Assembly: GCF_012927645.1 (NCBI RefSeq)
Contig: NZ_JABBMT010000003.1
Coordinates: forward strand, 124,001 to 188,000
DNA from: Pseudoalteromonas arctica
GTDB taxonomy: Bacteria; Pseudomonadota; Gammaproteobacteria; Enterobacterales; Alteromonadaceae
Length of the DNA stretch: 64,000 nt
Direction of reading: 5' to 3'
The notes under the pieces are model-generated. The model was not told where the DNA came from and ran no database searches. It saw only the letters and a list, made by a program, of their open reading frames with translations. This document shows, piece after piece, positions 18,744 through 28,398 of this stretch; position 1 is the first letter of the stretch, and each line of letters starts with the position of its first letter. A program made the translations under genes and the position numbers.

Positions 18744-21700
18744 ATGTTTAATAAAATAATAGATAGTGCGATTGCTAATCGACTACTGGTTTTACTGACT
18801 CTTTGTGTATTAATTGTTACCAGTGTTGTAGTGATCCCAAAACTCAATCTTGATGCTTTTCCTGATGTAACCAATGTGCAAGTGGCTGTTAATACCGAAG
18901 CACCCGGTTTGGCTGCTGTTGAAGTTGAGCAGCTGATCACTTACCCAATTGAAGCGGTCATGTATGCATTGCCTGATGTAGAGCAAGTTCGTTCGATTTC
19001 TAAAACGGGGCTTTCAGGAGTTACTGTAGTGTTTAAAGAAGGGGTGGATATCTATTTTGCCCGGCAATTGGTATTTGAGCGTTTGCAAGCCGCGAAAGAA
19101 CTGATCCCGGAAGGGATTGGTTTGCCAGAAATGGGGCCGAATACCTCAGGACTCGGGCAGGTTTACCAATACTTATTAACGGCATCGCCTGAGTCTGGCT
19201 TGGACAGTATGGCACTGCGCAGCTTAAACGATTGGATTGTAAAATTACTGATATTACCTGTGGATGGGGTGACAGAAGTATTGTCGTTTGGTGGCGATGT
19301 TCGTCAATACCAAGTAAATCTTAACCCAAATAAGTTATTGGCTTATCAGTTAGATCAGCAGCAAGTTGTGAGCGCACTTGAAGAAAACAATACCAATGTA
19401 GGTGGTTGGTATATGAACCGTGGCCAGGAACAGTTAGTTATTCGTGGTACAGGTTGGTTTAATGCCGGCAAACAAGGACTGCAAGAAATAGCTCAAACCC
19501 CATTAAAAACCATTAATGGCACAGTGATCACCATTGCCGATGTGGCTGAGGTGATGCTTGGCAGTGAAATTCGCCAAGGCGCGGCGACCATGAGTAAAAA
19601 AGATGCCGATGGTAATATTACATCGCTGGGCGAAGTGGTGACGGGGGTAGTATTAAAGCGTATTGGTGCAAATACCAAGCAAACCATTGACGGAATCACC
19701 GCTCGTATTGCAATGATCAATCAAGCGCTGCCGGATGGGGTAACGTTTGAACCGCTGTATGACCAAGCTGATTTGATCACCAAAGCGGTTGATACTGTGG
19801 TGGATGCATTGCTATTAGCATTTATATTTATTGTGATTGTACTGGCGTTGTTTTTAATGAATCTACGCGCCACATTATTAGTTTTATTATCGATCCCAAT
19901 TTCAATCGGCTTAGCGCTTAGTGTGATGGTGTGGTTTGGACTCTCTGCTAACTTAATGTCACTCGGTGGGATTGCCGTGGCAATTGGTATGCTGGTTGAT
20001 GGCTCTGTGGTGATGGTGGAAAACATTTTTCGCCACTTAACTAATAATACTGATGCTAATCACTCACCAGCTAAATTGATCACTATGGCGGCTAAAGAAG
20101 TTGCCAGGCCAGTATTTTTTGCTGCACTCATTATTTTAGTGGTGTTTATGCCGCTGTTTAGTTTTGAAGGCGTAGAAGCAAAATTATTCCAGCCAATGGC
20201 TATAAGTATTATGTTAGCTATTATTGCCGCTGTAATTGTTGCGCTAACGATCGTGCCAGCAATGGCAGTGTATTTATTTTCTAAAGGTGTCACTGTTAGG
20301 CGCAGTGTATTACTTGAGCCGTTAGATAAAACGTATCAAACATGTTTACGCTGGGCAATGAACGCACGAAAAACGGTGATCTCTCTAGCGGGAATATTAG
20401 TGCTCATTGCTGGTGCCCTGTTACCACAACTAGGCACTGAGTTTGTGCCAGAGCTTGAAGAAGGCACTATTAACTTACGGGTAACATTAGCACCTTCGGC
20501 GAGTTTGGATACGGCTTTAATGGTCGCTCCTAAGGTGGAAGCGATATTATTGGCCTTTCCTGAAGTTGAGTATGCGCTTAGCAGAATTGGTCGCCCAGAA
20601 GTCGGGGGCGATCCAGAGCCAGTTAATAATATCGAAATTTACTTAGGTTTGAAGCCTGTAAGCGAGTGGCAATCTGCTGAAAGCCGAGCGCAACTGCAAG
20701 TGTTAATGGAGACAAAGCTGGAGCAATTCCCAGGTTTATTGTTTAACTTTTCACAGCCGATAGCCACGCGGGTGGATGAGTTACTATCTGGGGTGAAAGC
20801 GCAATTGGCGATTAAGCTGTTTGGTGCTGATTTAGATGTGTTAGTCGCTAAAGGGCAGCAAATTGAGCAAACTGTAAAAGGCGTTGCTGGCGCTAAAGAT
20901 GTGGCAATGGAGCAAATTGCTGGTGAAGCACAGTTAGTGATCAAACCGAATCGCTTAGCGCTTTCGCGTTATGGGCTTTCAGTGGGTGATTTAATGTCGA
21001 TAGTGCAAGATGGTATTGGCGGCACTGCGGCAGGGCAAATTATTAATGCCAATGAGCGCTATGATATTTATGTTCGCATTGGGGCTGAGTTTCGTGACAG
21101 CCCTGAAGCGATTGCTGATTTACGGTTATCATCACCGACAGGTGCCGTGGTTAGGGTTGGAGATGTCGCAACGGTTAATATTGAATCTGGTCCGCCACAA
21201 GTGCGCCGTGATGATGTTCAGCGCCGAGTAGTGATCCAAGCAAATGTACAAGGGCGCGATATGGGCTCTGTGGTTGCGGATATTCGTACTGCCATTGGTG
21301 AGCAAGTTGATTTACCGCCAGGTTATGGTATTAGTATTGGCGGCCAATTTGAAAACCAACAACGGGCGCAGCAGCGTTTATCTATCGTGGTGCCTATTTC
21401 GTTGGCTTTGATCGCATTACTTTTGTATTTTGCATTTGGCTCGATAGGCCAAGCGATGTTGATTTTAGTGAATGTGCCATTAGCGGTGATTGGTGGTGTG
21501 GTTACGCTTTACGTATCAGGGCAATATTTATCAGTGCCAAGTTCGGTAGGTTTTATTACCTTGTTTGGGGTGGCCGTTCTCAATGGTGTGGTGATGGTTG
21601 AGAGCATTAATAACCGTGTGAAAAGCGGTGATAGTTTAGATACAGCGGCATTTAATGGTGCACTATCTCGGCTACGACCCGTACTAATGACGGCATTAAC

Positions 21701-21884
21701 CTCGGCACTTGGTTTGCTACCCATGTTAATTTCAACCGGTATCGGAGCTGAAATCCAAAAGCCATTGGCAACGGTGATTGTAGGTGGCTTGTTTACCGCA
21801 ACATTTTTGACTTTATTTGTATTACCAGTGCTTTACACAAAATTTAGTCAACAGTTTTATCGCGTTAATGGACATCGTAAATAG
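18744..21884 (+). CDS. czcA: CzcA-type heavy-metal efflux RND transporter
   Basis: A 1046-residue inner-membrane proton/metal antiporter of the HME-RND family. The typical opening is LDAFPDVTNVQVAVNTEAPG and the C terminus has the expected TM block (SVPSSVGFITLFGVAVLNGVV). Twelve TM helices and two large periplasmic loops are present. The TM4 proton-relay motif reads AIGMLVDGSVVMVEN: the second Asp and the Glu are kept, but Ala replaces the first Asp of the CzcA consensus (DFGxxVDG), as also seen in CusA-like pumps. Metal specificity is therefore uncertain (Zn/Co/Cd versus Cu/Ag or other). It completes the operon with the C and B components and is preceded by GGAG. Confidence 0.9.
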   Translation: MFNKIIDSAIANRLLVLLTLCVLIVTSVVVIPKLNLDAFPDVTNVQVAVNTEAPGLAAVEVEQLITYPIEAVMYALPDVEQVRSISKTGLSGVTVVFKEGVDIYFARQLVFERLQAAKELIPEGIGLPEMGPNTSGLGQVYQYLLTASPESGLDSMALRSLNDWIVKLLILPVDGVTEVLSFGGDVRQYQVNLNPNKLLAYQLDQQQVVSALEENNTNVGGWYMNRGQEQLVIRGTGWFNAGKQGLQEIAQTPLKTINGTVITIADVAEVMLGSEIRQGAATMSKKDADGNITSLGEVVTGVVLKRIGANTKQTIDGITARIAMINQALPDGVTFEPLYDQADLITKAVDTVVDALLLAFIFIVIVLALFLMNLRATLLVLLSIPISIGLALSVMVWFGLSANLMSLGGIAVAIGMLVDGSVVMVENIFRHLTNNTDANHSPAKLITMAAKEVARPVFFAALIILVVFMPLFSFEGVEAKLFQPMAISIMLAIIAAVIVALTIVPAMAVYLFSKGVTVRRSVLLEPLDKTYQTCLRWAMNARKTVISLAGILVLIAGALLPQLGTEFVPELEEGTINLRVTLAPSASLDTALMVAPKVEAILLAFPEVEYALSRIGRPEVGGDPEPVNNIEIYLGLKPVSEWQSAESRAQLQVLMETKLEQFPGLLFNFSQPIATRVDELLSGVKAQLAIKLFGADLDVLVAKGQQIEQTVKGVAGAKDVAMEQIAGEAQLVIKPNRLALSRYGLSVGDLMSIVQDGIGGTAAGQIINANERYDIYVRIGAEFRDSPEAIADLRLSSPTGAVVRVGDVATVNIESGPPQVRRDDVQRRVVIQANVQGRDMGSVVADIRTAIGEQVDLPPGYGISIGGQFENQQRAQQRLSIVVPISLALIALLLYFAFGSIGQAMLILVNVPLAVIGGVVTLYVSGQYLSVPSSVGFITLFGVAVLNGVVMVESINNRVKSGDSLDTAAFNGALSRLRPVLMTALTSALGLLPMLISTGIGAEIQKPLATVIVGGLFTATFLTLFVLPVLYTKFSQQFYRVNGHRK

Positions 21885-21949
21885 CCCAGTTATGCTAGCT
21901 ATACAAGGTGTATCAGTATTAAATAATGCAGTAATAAATAAGAGAACTT

Positions 21950-22441
21950 ATGACAGACCAAAAAACGATTACTTTAAGAGATGCGCAGCCTTCGGATGCT
22001 GCTACTATTTTGCACTTTATTACCGAGCTGGCAATTTATGAAAAAGAGCCTGATGCGGTTAAAACCGATGAACAGGCGATTTTAAAAACTCTGTTTAGTG
22101 ACGGCGCAACAGCGCATAGTTTGATTTGTTTTGAAGGCGATACGCCAATTGGCTTTGCAGTGTACTTTTACAATTACTCGACGTGGCTTGGTAAGAATGG
22201 CCTGTACCTTGAAGACTTATATGTTAGTCCAGATAGCCGTGGCAAAGGCGCAGGAAAAATGATCATGCAACATTTGGCACGTCAAGCTATCGCAAAAGAC
22301 TGCGGCCGTTTTGAGTGGGTGGTACTTGATTGGAATCAATCGGCAATAGATTTTTATAATAGTATGGGAGCTGAGCCACAAAATGAGTGGATTATCTATC
22401 GATTAACAGGGCAAGCATTAATTGATTTTTCCGAGACATAA
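21950..22441 (+). CDS. GNAT acetyltransferase, SSAT/diamine acetyltransferase-like
   Basis: A 163-residue GNAT N-acetyltransferase. The acetyl-CoA binding signature is RGKGAGKMIM following LYLEDLYVSPDSRG. DWNQSAIDFYNSMGAE matches the spermidine/spermine (SAT1/SAT2, thialysine) acetyltransferase subfamily, which also keeps the ELAIYEKEPDAVKTD segment near the N terminus. The likely substrate is a polyamine or a lysine analogue, inferred from the subfamily. It is 65 bases after the RND pump gene and has its own ribosome site (AAGAGAAC), so it is probably independent of metal efflux. Confidence 0.85.
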   Translation: MTDQKTITLRDAQPSDAATILHFITELAIYEKEPDAVKTDEQAILKTLFSDGATAHSLICFEGDTPIGFAVYFYNYSTWLGKNGLYLEDLYVSPDSRGKGAGKMIMQHLARQAIAKDCGRFEWVVLDWNQSAIDFYNSMGAEPQNEWIIYRLTGQALIDFSET

Positions 22442-22456
22442 TAATATATAAGTATA

Positions 22457-22476
22457 AATAAAAATCATTTGCATTT
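22457..22476 (+). promoter_or_regulatory. Possible Fur-like site upstream of orfX-sodA
   Basis: AATAAAAATCATTTGCATTT partly matches the Fur consensus (AATCATTTGCATT is a common variant core). It is about 55 bases before the gene that precedes the Mn superoxide dismutase. In Pseudomonas aeruginosa the orfX-sodA operon is iron-repressed, which fits. Confidence 0.4.
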
Positions 22477-22531
22477 AATTGTTTGGGTGTGTAAATTAAT
22501 CACATCATTTAATTTTGTGTAGGTGATTTTT

Positions 22532-23038
22532 ATGCCACAACTTCAGCGTACCACTGTCGCAGAACTTCCATGTGTTGAGCAGGCTCTGAGTCCTTGGCAA
22601 GCTAATATTATGGCTGGTAACTACGCTTTTGAACGAGGTGCTTTACTCGAGGCTAGAGACAAATACACAACTGCACACACTTTGGCCTCACACCTTTTAA
22701 GTCAATTTAGTCAAGCCACAATATGCCAATCCGTACTCACTGCGATTGAACATTGCTGCCCTGCATTGGTTGTTGCGGCGCATAACCTAGCCGACACTTA
22801 CCGCGCAATGAATCAAACAGAGCAAGCCTGTCAGTGGCTATGCGATGTACATATCACCTTGAGTCACTTAATTCTGCACCCATGTAATACAGTACGAACG
22901 GTAGTGGTTCATCATCACCATAAAACGTATCTTGAGCTAGTACATTTTGCCAAGGTGCATAATCATCAACCTCATTTGATTGACAGAATAAACCAAACAT
23001 TAAGTTATACACCCGATCAACATATTACCTTGCATTGA
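22532..23038 (+). CDS. Conserved hypothetical, orfX-like partner of sodA
   Basis: A protein of about 168 residues from the ATG at 22532, chosen because AGGTG lies six bases upstream. It is alpha-helical with TPR-like features (NYAFERGALLEARDKYTTAH, then HNLADTYRAMNQTEQACQW). It has no signal peptide, several Cys, and a VVHHHHK cluster near residue 130. It resembles the OrfX protein found between fumC and sodA in the iron-regulated Pseudomonas operon in position, size and helical character. Function is unknown; a chaperone or metal-related role with SodA is only inferred. The sodA start follows 31 bases later. Confidence 0.7.
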   Translation: MPQLQRTTVAELPCVEQALSPWQANIMAGNYAFERGALLEARDKYTTAHTLASHLLSQFSQATICQSVLTAIEHCCPALVVAAHNLADTYRAMNQTEQACQWLCDVHITLSHLILHPCNTVRTVVVHHHHKTYLELVHFAKVHNHQPHLIDRINQTLSYTPDQHITLH

Positions 23039-23069
23039 GCAATCAACCCTATGCCCCTAAGGAGCAATC

Positions 23070-23696
23070 ATGGCATTTACATTACCCGCTTTACCTTATG
23101 ATTATGCAGCATTAGAGCCACATCTTGACGCTCAAACGATGGAGATCCACCATACATTGCATCATCAAACATATATTAATAAAGCCAATGCGGCACTTGA
23201 AAGTAGTAGCTATGCCAATACCGATGTTGATGAGTTACTACGTAATATTGAGTCACTGCCAAGTGAGCTGCAAAAAGTAGTACAAGAACACGCTGGCGGA
23301 CACGCAAACCATTCATTGTTTTGGACAGTAATGAGTCCCAACGGGGGAGGGCAACCAACTGGCGAGTTATTAACTGCCATAACTGAGCAACTTGGCGGCT
23401 TTGTCTCATTTAAAGACGCATTTACCGCCGCAGCGGTGAGCCGTTTTGGTAGTGGCTGGGCGTGGCTAAGTGTTAATAAAGATAACCAACTTGTGGTGGA
23501 AAGTAGTTTAAATCAAGACAGTCCATTAATGCACGGCAACACGCCGATTTTAGGTTTAGATGTGTGGGAGCACGCTTATTATCTGAAATATCAAAACCGC
23601 CGTCCTGAGTATATCGCAGCATTTTATAATGTTATTAATTGGGCTGAAGTTGAGTGTCGTTATTTAGCTGCTATCAGTAAATCAATCAGCAACTAA
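23070..23696 (+). CDS. sodA: Superoxide dismutase, Mn type
   Basis: A 208-residue Fe/Mn superoxide dismutase converting superoxide to H2O2 and O2 in the cytoplasm. Metal ligands are His in [11 protein letters not shown], His in [10 protein letters not shown], and Asp and His in DVWEHAYY. The [10 protein letters not shown] segment with Gln in LNQDSPLM is the Mn-type arrangement, since Fe enzymes carry the Gln earlier (AAQVWNHTFYW). AAGGAG precedes the ATG. Pairing with orfX and an upstream Fur-like site suggests expression when iron is short, replacing an Fe-SOD encoded elsewhere. Confidence 0.93.
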   Translation: MAFTLPALPYDYAALEPHLDAQTMEIHHTLHHQTYINKANAALESSSYANTDVDELLRNIESLPSELQKVVQEHAGGHANHSLFWTVMSPNGGGQPTGELLTAITEQLGGFVSFKDAFTAAAVSRFGSGWAWLSVNKDNQLVVESSLNQDSPLMHGNTPILGLDVWEHAYYLKYQNRRPEYIAAFYNVINWAEVECRYLAAISKSISN

Positions 23697-23774
23697 AGGT
23701 TGAGTGCCGAAAATGGCTAGTAAACTGTGTTTTTTCACGTACTCTATCAGCAGATGTATAGTTAAGAGCACTTT

Positions 23775-25136
23775 ATGGATACTAGCCATTGGCAACTTGC
23801 CAGACAAAGCCGCGACCATCGTTTTGATGGACACTTTTTCATCGGTGTTAAAAGCACCGGTATTTATTGTCGGCCAATTTGCCCTGCCCCTACTGCAAAA
23901 GAGCAAAACGTAGAATACTTTCAATATGCCCATAATGCTGCCCAGGCTGGATTTCGCCCGTGTATTCGTTGTCGCCCAGATAGCGCCCCTGGCAGTAGCG
24001 CATGGCAAGGAGCAAAAACCACAGCGCTGCGAGCCAAACAGTTAATAGATAGTGACTTAACTCAGCAGCAAAGCTGTGAACGCTTAGCAGAACGACTAGG
24101 GGTGAGTAGCCGCTATTTAAGGCAACTGTTTCAACAACATTTTGGTATCTCAGTGACCCAGTACCGATTATTTAACCGCTGTCATTTTGCGAAAAAATTA
24201 TTGCAAGAAACAAGTTTATCGGTATCCCAAGTGGCGTTTGCGGCGGGCTTTAACAGTATTCGTCGCTTTAATGATGCGTTTTTACAGCAGTTACATATTT
24301 GCCCATCAAAAATGCGTGGGCAGCACAGCACAAAACATGCGGTGTTGACGCTTAAATTACCTTTTCGGCCCCCTTATAATTGGGTTGCGTTGCAGCAATT
24401 TTTAGCTAAGCGGTTAATTTCACCTCTTGAGTGGCTTGGCGAGACACATTATGGTCGCAGCTTTAAAAATCAGCATTGCCAAGGCCAGTTTACGGCTGAG
24501 TTTGTAGAGTACAAACATCATTTTTTAGTCAGCATTGATATTGATCAGCCGCGCTTTTTACAGCCTATTTTAAGTGAAATTCGCAGAGTGCTCGATTTAG
24601 ATGCCGATACTACGCAAATCGAACAACACCTAGCAACTCAGCTTCAAGGGGCAATTGTGTTAACCCAAGGGCTGCGGTTACCGGGTATTTGGTCGGTATT
24701 TGAGGCGGGAATTCGAGCGGTGCTTGGCCAACAAGTCAGCGTGACTGCTGCACGTAATTTAGTGACTCAGCTGGTGGCGGAATTGGGCGCACAAGATGGC
24801 GAGCGAGTGTATTTTCCAACCCCAGAGGTAGTGGCGAACAGTGAGCTGGCATTTTTTAAAATGCCTCAAGCGCGAAAAAATGCATTGCGTAATTTAGCGC
24901 AATTTTGTGCCGATAACCCTGATTGCCAACAGCTTGATCAATGGCTGCCACTCAAAGGGATAGGACCTTGGACAGTAAACTATGCAAAATTACGCGGCCA
25001 AAGTCAGCCCGATATTTTATTAGCGGGAGATTTAGGCGTAAAGAAAGCGCAAGCGGGGGCAAAACCATTTAACGATGAGATGTGCGCACCATTTCGCTCC
25101 TATTTAACTTTTCAACTATGGCAGCAGCTAACATGA
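23775..25136 (+). CDS. alkA: Ada-AlkA fusion: alkylation-responsive regulator and 3-methyladenine glycosylase
   Basis: A 453-residue three-part repair protein. Residues 1-75 are the Ada metal-binding, phosphotriester-accepting domain with Cys at 32, 36, 63 and 66 (GIYCRPICPAP, then RPCIRCRPDS). Residues about 80-180 are an AraC-type DNA-binding domain (AERLGVSSRYLRQLFQQHFG, then VSQVAFAAGFNSIRRFNDAF). Residues about 190-450 are AlkA: a TBP-like N domain and an HhH-GPD glycosylase (LGQQVSVTAARNL, then LKGIGPWTVNY and LLAGDLGVKKA with the catalytic Asp). It removes alkylated bases and probably senses methylation to activate its own operon. The stop overlaps the ogt start by four bases. Confidence 0.93.
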   Translation: MDTSHWQLARQSRDHRFDGHFFIGVKSTGIYCRPICPAPTAKEQNVEYFQYAHNAAQAGFRPCIRCRPDSAPGSSAWQGAKTTALRAKQLIDSDLTQQQSCERLAERLGVSSRYLRQLFQQHFGISVTQYRLFNRCHFAKKLLQETSLSVSQVAFAAGFNSIRRFNDAFLQQLHICPSKMRGQHSTKHAVLTLKLPFRPPYNWVALQQFLAKRLISPLEWLGETHYGRSFKNQHCQGQFTAEFVEYKHHFLVSIDIDQPRFLQPILSEIRRVLDLDADTTQIEQHLATQLQGAIVLTQGLRLPGIWSVFEAGIRAVLGQQVSVTAARNLVTQLVAELGAQDGERVYFPTPEVVANSELAFFKMPQARKNALRNLAQFCADNPDCQQLDQWLPLKGIGPWTVNYAKLRGQSQPDILLAGDLGVKKAQAGAKPFNDEMCAPFRSYLTFQLWQQLT

Positions 25137-25606
25137 GTATTATCCAAACACGTATTCCCAGCCCCATTGATGACATTATTATTCAAGGTAACCAACACGG
25201 AGTGAGTTATGTGGGCTTTTACCCGGTTATAGAGTGCCCAGAAATCCCATTTACAAAGGTTGAGCAGCCATATATTTTAAACTGTGCTGCGCAGCTTAAT
25301 GACTACTTTGCAGGCAAGCGAACAACCTTTGATGTCACTCTAGCCACTGATGGCACTGCTTTTCAACAAGCGGTATGGCAAGCGCTCACCGCTGTACCAT
25401 TTGGACAAACACAAAGTTATTCTGATATTGCTCATGCACTCAATAATCCCAAGGCGGTTCGTGCAGTGGGGGCTGCTAATGGTAAAAACCCAATCAGTAT
25501 TATTGTGCCGTGTCATCGTATTATTGGTGCCAATGGTAAATTGACCGGCTATGCGGGTGGGCTAGAGCGCAAGCAGTGGTTACTAGAGCACGAAGGGATC
25601 ATCTAA
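25133..25606 (+). CDS. ogt: Methylated-DNA--protein-cysteine methyltransferase
   Basis: A suicide repair protein that takes methyl groups from O6-methylguanine. It is 157 residues from the ATG that overlaps the alkA stop; an earlier in-frame ATG would add 17 residues encoded inside alkA. The active site is IIVPCHRIIGANGKLTGYAGG with the acceptor Cys in PCHR, and the HTH segment is AVWQALTAVPFGQTQSYSDI followed by KAVRAVGAANGKNP. Translational coupling with the Ada-AlkA gene gives a compact adaptive-response operon in which Ada domain functions are split over two genes. Confidence 0.94.
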   Translation: MSIIQTRIPSPIDDIIIQGNQHGVSYVGFYPVIECPEIPFTKVEQPYILNCAAQLNDYFAGKRTTFDVTLATDGTAFQQAVWQALTAVPFGQTQSYSDIAHALNNPKAVRAVGAANGKNPISIIVPCHRIIGANGKLTGYAGGLERKQWLLEHEGII

Positions 25607-25682
25607 TTTTTTTGGGTTAGTTACTAAACAATTCATTTTTTCGGTCTACACTTTAGATAAAACGTCTAGGGATCAAGATAAA

Positions 25683-26504
25683 ATGAAACAAAATAAACGT
25701 GTTAGGGATAATTTATTGGCGTTCTCGATGCTCAGTAGCGGGTGTAGTTTGCTATCTACAGCGGCAATTGCTAACGCAACTGAACTAATTTTTTGTTATG
25801 AAGATAAAACTGTCGCGCCGATGTTTTTAGCGCAAAGCAATGAAATGTTAGGTACTCAACCAGAAGCATCGCTAAAAATCCTACAAAATCTTGATAATAC
25901 ACTTTCACAACTGTCTATTCGTTATCAGCGTAAAGCTTGGCTAAGCTGTTTAAATGATCTGCGTACTAATAAAGTGAATGCGGTTATTGCTAGCTATCGG
26001 CCTGAACGAACTAAATTTGCCCAATACCCAATGGCTGGCTCTCAGCAACCGGATCCGCGTTTTGCCGTGAGTGAATTTGGCAGTTGTCTGATCGGCGGAA
26101 AAAAATTTCATCAGCAATGGCAAAGCCGTGAAGTCTTTCAGACGAGGGCTTTTACATTAGCTATTGCGAATGGTTATGACTTAGGTAAGGCATTACATCA
26201 AGAGCCTTTTTTTGTTCAACATACTTCCTCAGTCGAAAAAGCGGTGGAGTTGATCAACCGTGGTGTCGTTGATGCTACGCTTGACGTGTGCCAAGTTGGC
26301 GATCGGAAAGTGTCAAACTACCGGTATAAAACAGCCCAAGTACAGGCAATTTATCCCCCACTTGAAAAAGCTCAAGGCTATTTGCTTTTTTCTAAGCAAT
26401 TTTATCAACAGCATAAAGTGCTTAGTCAACGCATTTGGCAAACCATCGCCGCACAAGATAATGCTAAGCTGTATGTTGAATACTTAAACAAAACTAACGA
26501 CTAA
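25683..26504 (+). CDS. Periplasmic solute-binding-like protein (SBP family 3 type)
   Basis: A 273-residue protein with an N-terminal export region (hydrophobic segment 12-32, ending ANA). The body resembles family-3 amino-acid-type solute-binding proteins that stand alone in Alteromonadales: LIFCYEDKTVAPMFL opening, LNDLRTNKVNAVIASYRPERTKFAQYP, and VEKAVELINRGVVDATLDV. No permease or ATPase genes are nearby. It may be a sensor-linked or orphan binding protein; the ligand is unknown. Four Cys residues could form disulfides. Confidence 0.7.
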   Translation: MKQNKRVRDNLLAFSMLSSGCSLLSTAAIANATELIFCYEDKTVAPMFLAQSNEMLGTQPEASLKILQNLDNTLSQLSIRYQRKAWLSCLNDLRTNKVNAVIASYRPERTKFAQYPMAGSQQPDPRFAVSEFGSCLIGGKKFHQQWQSREVFQTRAFTLAIANGYDLGKALHQEPFFVQHTSSVEKAVELINRGVVDATLDVCQVGDRKVSNYRYKTAQVQAIYPPLEKAQGYLLFSKQFYQQHKVLSQRIWQTIAAQDNAKLYVEYLNKTND

Positions 26505-26622
26505 GTTAAGGCCGTCAGTAGCAGACGCAGTTGAGTAACGGTTTTGTAGCATGGGTAAAAAAGGTGATGTTCAATCAAGATTAAGGTAGCATTAGCGCAC
26601 TTTTTTCAGGGTAGGCATTTTC

Positions 26623-27213
26623 ATGGCTCAGCTGTACTTTTATTATTCTGCAATGAATGCAGGTAAATCTACCACGCTTTTACAATCGGCATTTAACTAT
26701 CGCGAGCGCGGCATGGAGCCAGTTATTTTAACAGCTGCTTTAGATGATCGTGCCGGTGTTGGTAAGGTATCTTCTCGAATTGGTTTACAAGCTGATGCAC
26801 ATATTTTTGATGCTGACAAAGATGTTTTTGAACTGATCAAACAGCTTAATAGCGACCAAAAACGCCACTGTGTGCTAGTGGATGAATGTCAGTTTTTATC
26901 ACGCCAGCAAGTAATGCAACTGACCGATGTGGTGGATGAACTAGGTATTCCTGTATTGTGCTATGGCTTGCGCAATGACTTTAAAGGTGAACTATTTAGC
27001 GGCTCACAGTACTTACTGGCGTGGGCTGATAAGCTGGTTGAACTTAAAACCGTGTGTCATTGCGGTCGCAAAGCAAACCACGTATTGCGTACTGATGAGC
27101 AGGGTAATGCTATTGTCGACGGCGCTCAAGTGGAAATCGGCGGCAACGATCGCTATGTATCAGTATGCCGCAAACACTATAAAGCTGCGTTAAACATACA
27201 GCGTCGTAGTTGA
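26623..27213 (+). CDS. tdk: Thymidine kinase
   Basis: A 196-residue type II thymidine kinase that phosphorylates thymidine to dTMP in pyrimidine salvage. The P-loop is [14 protein letters not shown], the Walker B-like segment is VLVDECQFL, and the lasso/zinc region has [11 protein letters not shown] and CRKHY. Its length matches E. coli Tdk. The last 24 bases overlap the end of the convergent rlmF gene. It is probably monocistronic. Confidence 0.95.
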   Translation: MAQLYFYYSAMNAGKSTTLLQSAFNYRERGMEPVILTAALDDRAGVGKVSSRIGLQADAHIFDADKDVFELIKQLNSDQKRHCVLVDECQFLSRQQVMQLTDVVDELGIPVLCYGLRNDFKGELFSGSQYLLAWADKLVELKTVCHCGRKANHVLRTDEQGNAIVDGAQVEIGGNDRYVSVCRKHYKAALNIQRRS

Positions 27214-28149
27214 CGCTGCTATAAATTGCTGGCAGATCTCTTGGCGAGTTTGTTGATCAAAATAACTCCACGCAATAAAGCGGCTCACTTTGTGCCCTTG
27301 TGCCATTTCAATGATTTTAACCTCAGCCACAGGGTGTTTTTTTAATTGTGCTTGTAACGTGGCTAAGTTTTCTTTTTTTGAAACTAAAGAAGTAAACCAC
27401 ATACACTGCTCAGCAAATAGTGCACTTTCATCGATCATGGTACAAATGAATTGCGCTTCGCCACCCTCACACCACAACTCATTATGTTGCCCACCAAAAT
27501 TTAAAGTTGATTTTGGGGCTTTGCCTAAGTTTTTCCATTTCCGCTCGCTACTTTGAGCCGCTAGTTGTTCACTGGCATGAAAAGGAGGGTTACACAATGT
27601 AATATGAAAAAGCTCTTTCGCATTTATCACCCCCTGAAAAATATGCTGTGATTGCTTTTGTAGCTTTACGGTAATTTTGCGATTATTAAATTCTACGATT
27701 TGTTTGGCTAATTTTACAGCGCTTGGATCTATATCTGAGCCTGTGACGCTCCAGTTATATTCATGACTTGCTAGTAAAGGGTAAATTATGTTTGCACCCG
27801 TACCTATATCTAGCACTTTAACTTGTCTGCCTTGCGGTATAACGCCTTGATTATCGTTTGCTAGTAAATCGGCCAAGTAGTGAAGGTAATCAACGCGCCC
27901 CGGAATTGGTGGACAAAGGTTGTGTTCAGGTATATCCCAAAAATCAACGTTATAGTACGCTTGCAAAAGAGCTTGATTAAGCGCTTTTACAGCTTTTTTA
28001 TCACTAAAATCAATACTTTTAGTACCATTGGGAGTAATCACGATATATGGTTTTAAAGTGGGTACTTGAATGCTTAGGTAGTCTAAATCATAGCCTTTGT
28101 TATGGCGATTTCGAGGGTGTAGTTTTGATTTTAATGGTGTTGATTTCAT
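27190..28149 (-). CDS. rlmF: 23S rRNA (adenine(1618)-N(6))-methyltransferase
   Basis: A 319-residue SAM-dependent methyltransferase. [17 protein letters not shown] at the N terminus is specific to RlmF. The SAM motif is [15 protein letters not shown] and the catalytic NPPF is present in [14 protein letters not shown], as in N6-adenine methyltransferases. The C-terminal region ([21 protein letters not shown]) also matches. It modifies A1618 of 23S rRNA. The tail overlaps tdk in a convergent arrangement. Confidence 0.94.
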   Translation of the reverse strand: MKSTPLKSKLHPRNRHNKGYDLDYLSIQVPTLKPYIVITPNGTKSIDFSDKKAVKALNQALLQAYYNVDFWDIPEHNLCPPIPGRVDYLHYLADLLANDNQGVIPQGRQVKVLDIGTGANIIYPLLASHEYNWSVTGSDIDPSAVKLAKQIVEFNNRKITVKLQKQSQHIFQGVINAKELFHITLCNPPFHASEQLAAQSSERKWKNLGKAPKSTLNFGGQHNELWCEGGEAQFICTMIDESALFAEQCMWFTSLVSKKENLATLQAQLKKHPVAEVKIIEMAQGHKVSRFIAWSYFDQQTRQEICQQFIAASTTTLYV

Positions 28150-28244
28150 AACAAATAATTAGCTTAACAAACAAAAAAGTTATTTTACCAGAGAAACACA
28201 TTGACGTGTGATCTTGTTTAAATTACTGGTGGGATGAGTTGTTT

Positions 28245-28370
28245 ATGCATGGTGCTGTTGAAAATGGCAAAATATTTTATACGTATTCAAATAAGGGCTT
28301 AGTGCCTTTTTGGCTGAGCAAGGGTATGTGGCTCTGTTTATCGGTGATTGTATTAAATTATGCTTTGTGA
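28245..28370 (+). CDS. Possible 41-residue small protein
   Basis: A short open frame starting ATG with GGGATGAG upstream. It encodes about 41 residues ending in a hydrophobic stretch (PFWLSKGMWLCLSVIVLNYA), which could be a single membrane segment. It ends just before the next gene. No family is recognised; it may be chance. Confidence 0.25.
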   Translation: MHGAVENGKIFYTYSNKGLVPFWLSKGMWLCLSVIVLNYAL

Positions 28371-28398
28371 AGTGTTAAGGCTATGTGAGAATAGCATT

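Noticed and set aside
19493..20944. Long minus-strand open frames within czcA.
   Set aside because: Low-complexity shadows of a strongly conserved membrane protein gene; codon pattern belongs to the plus strand.
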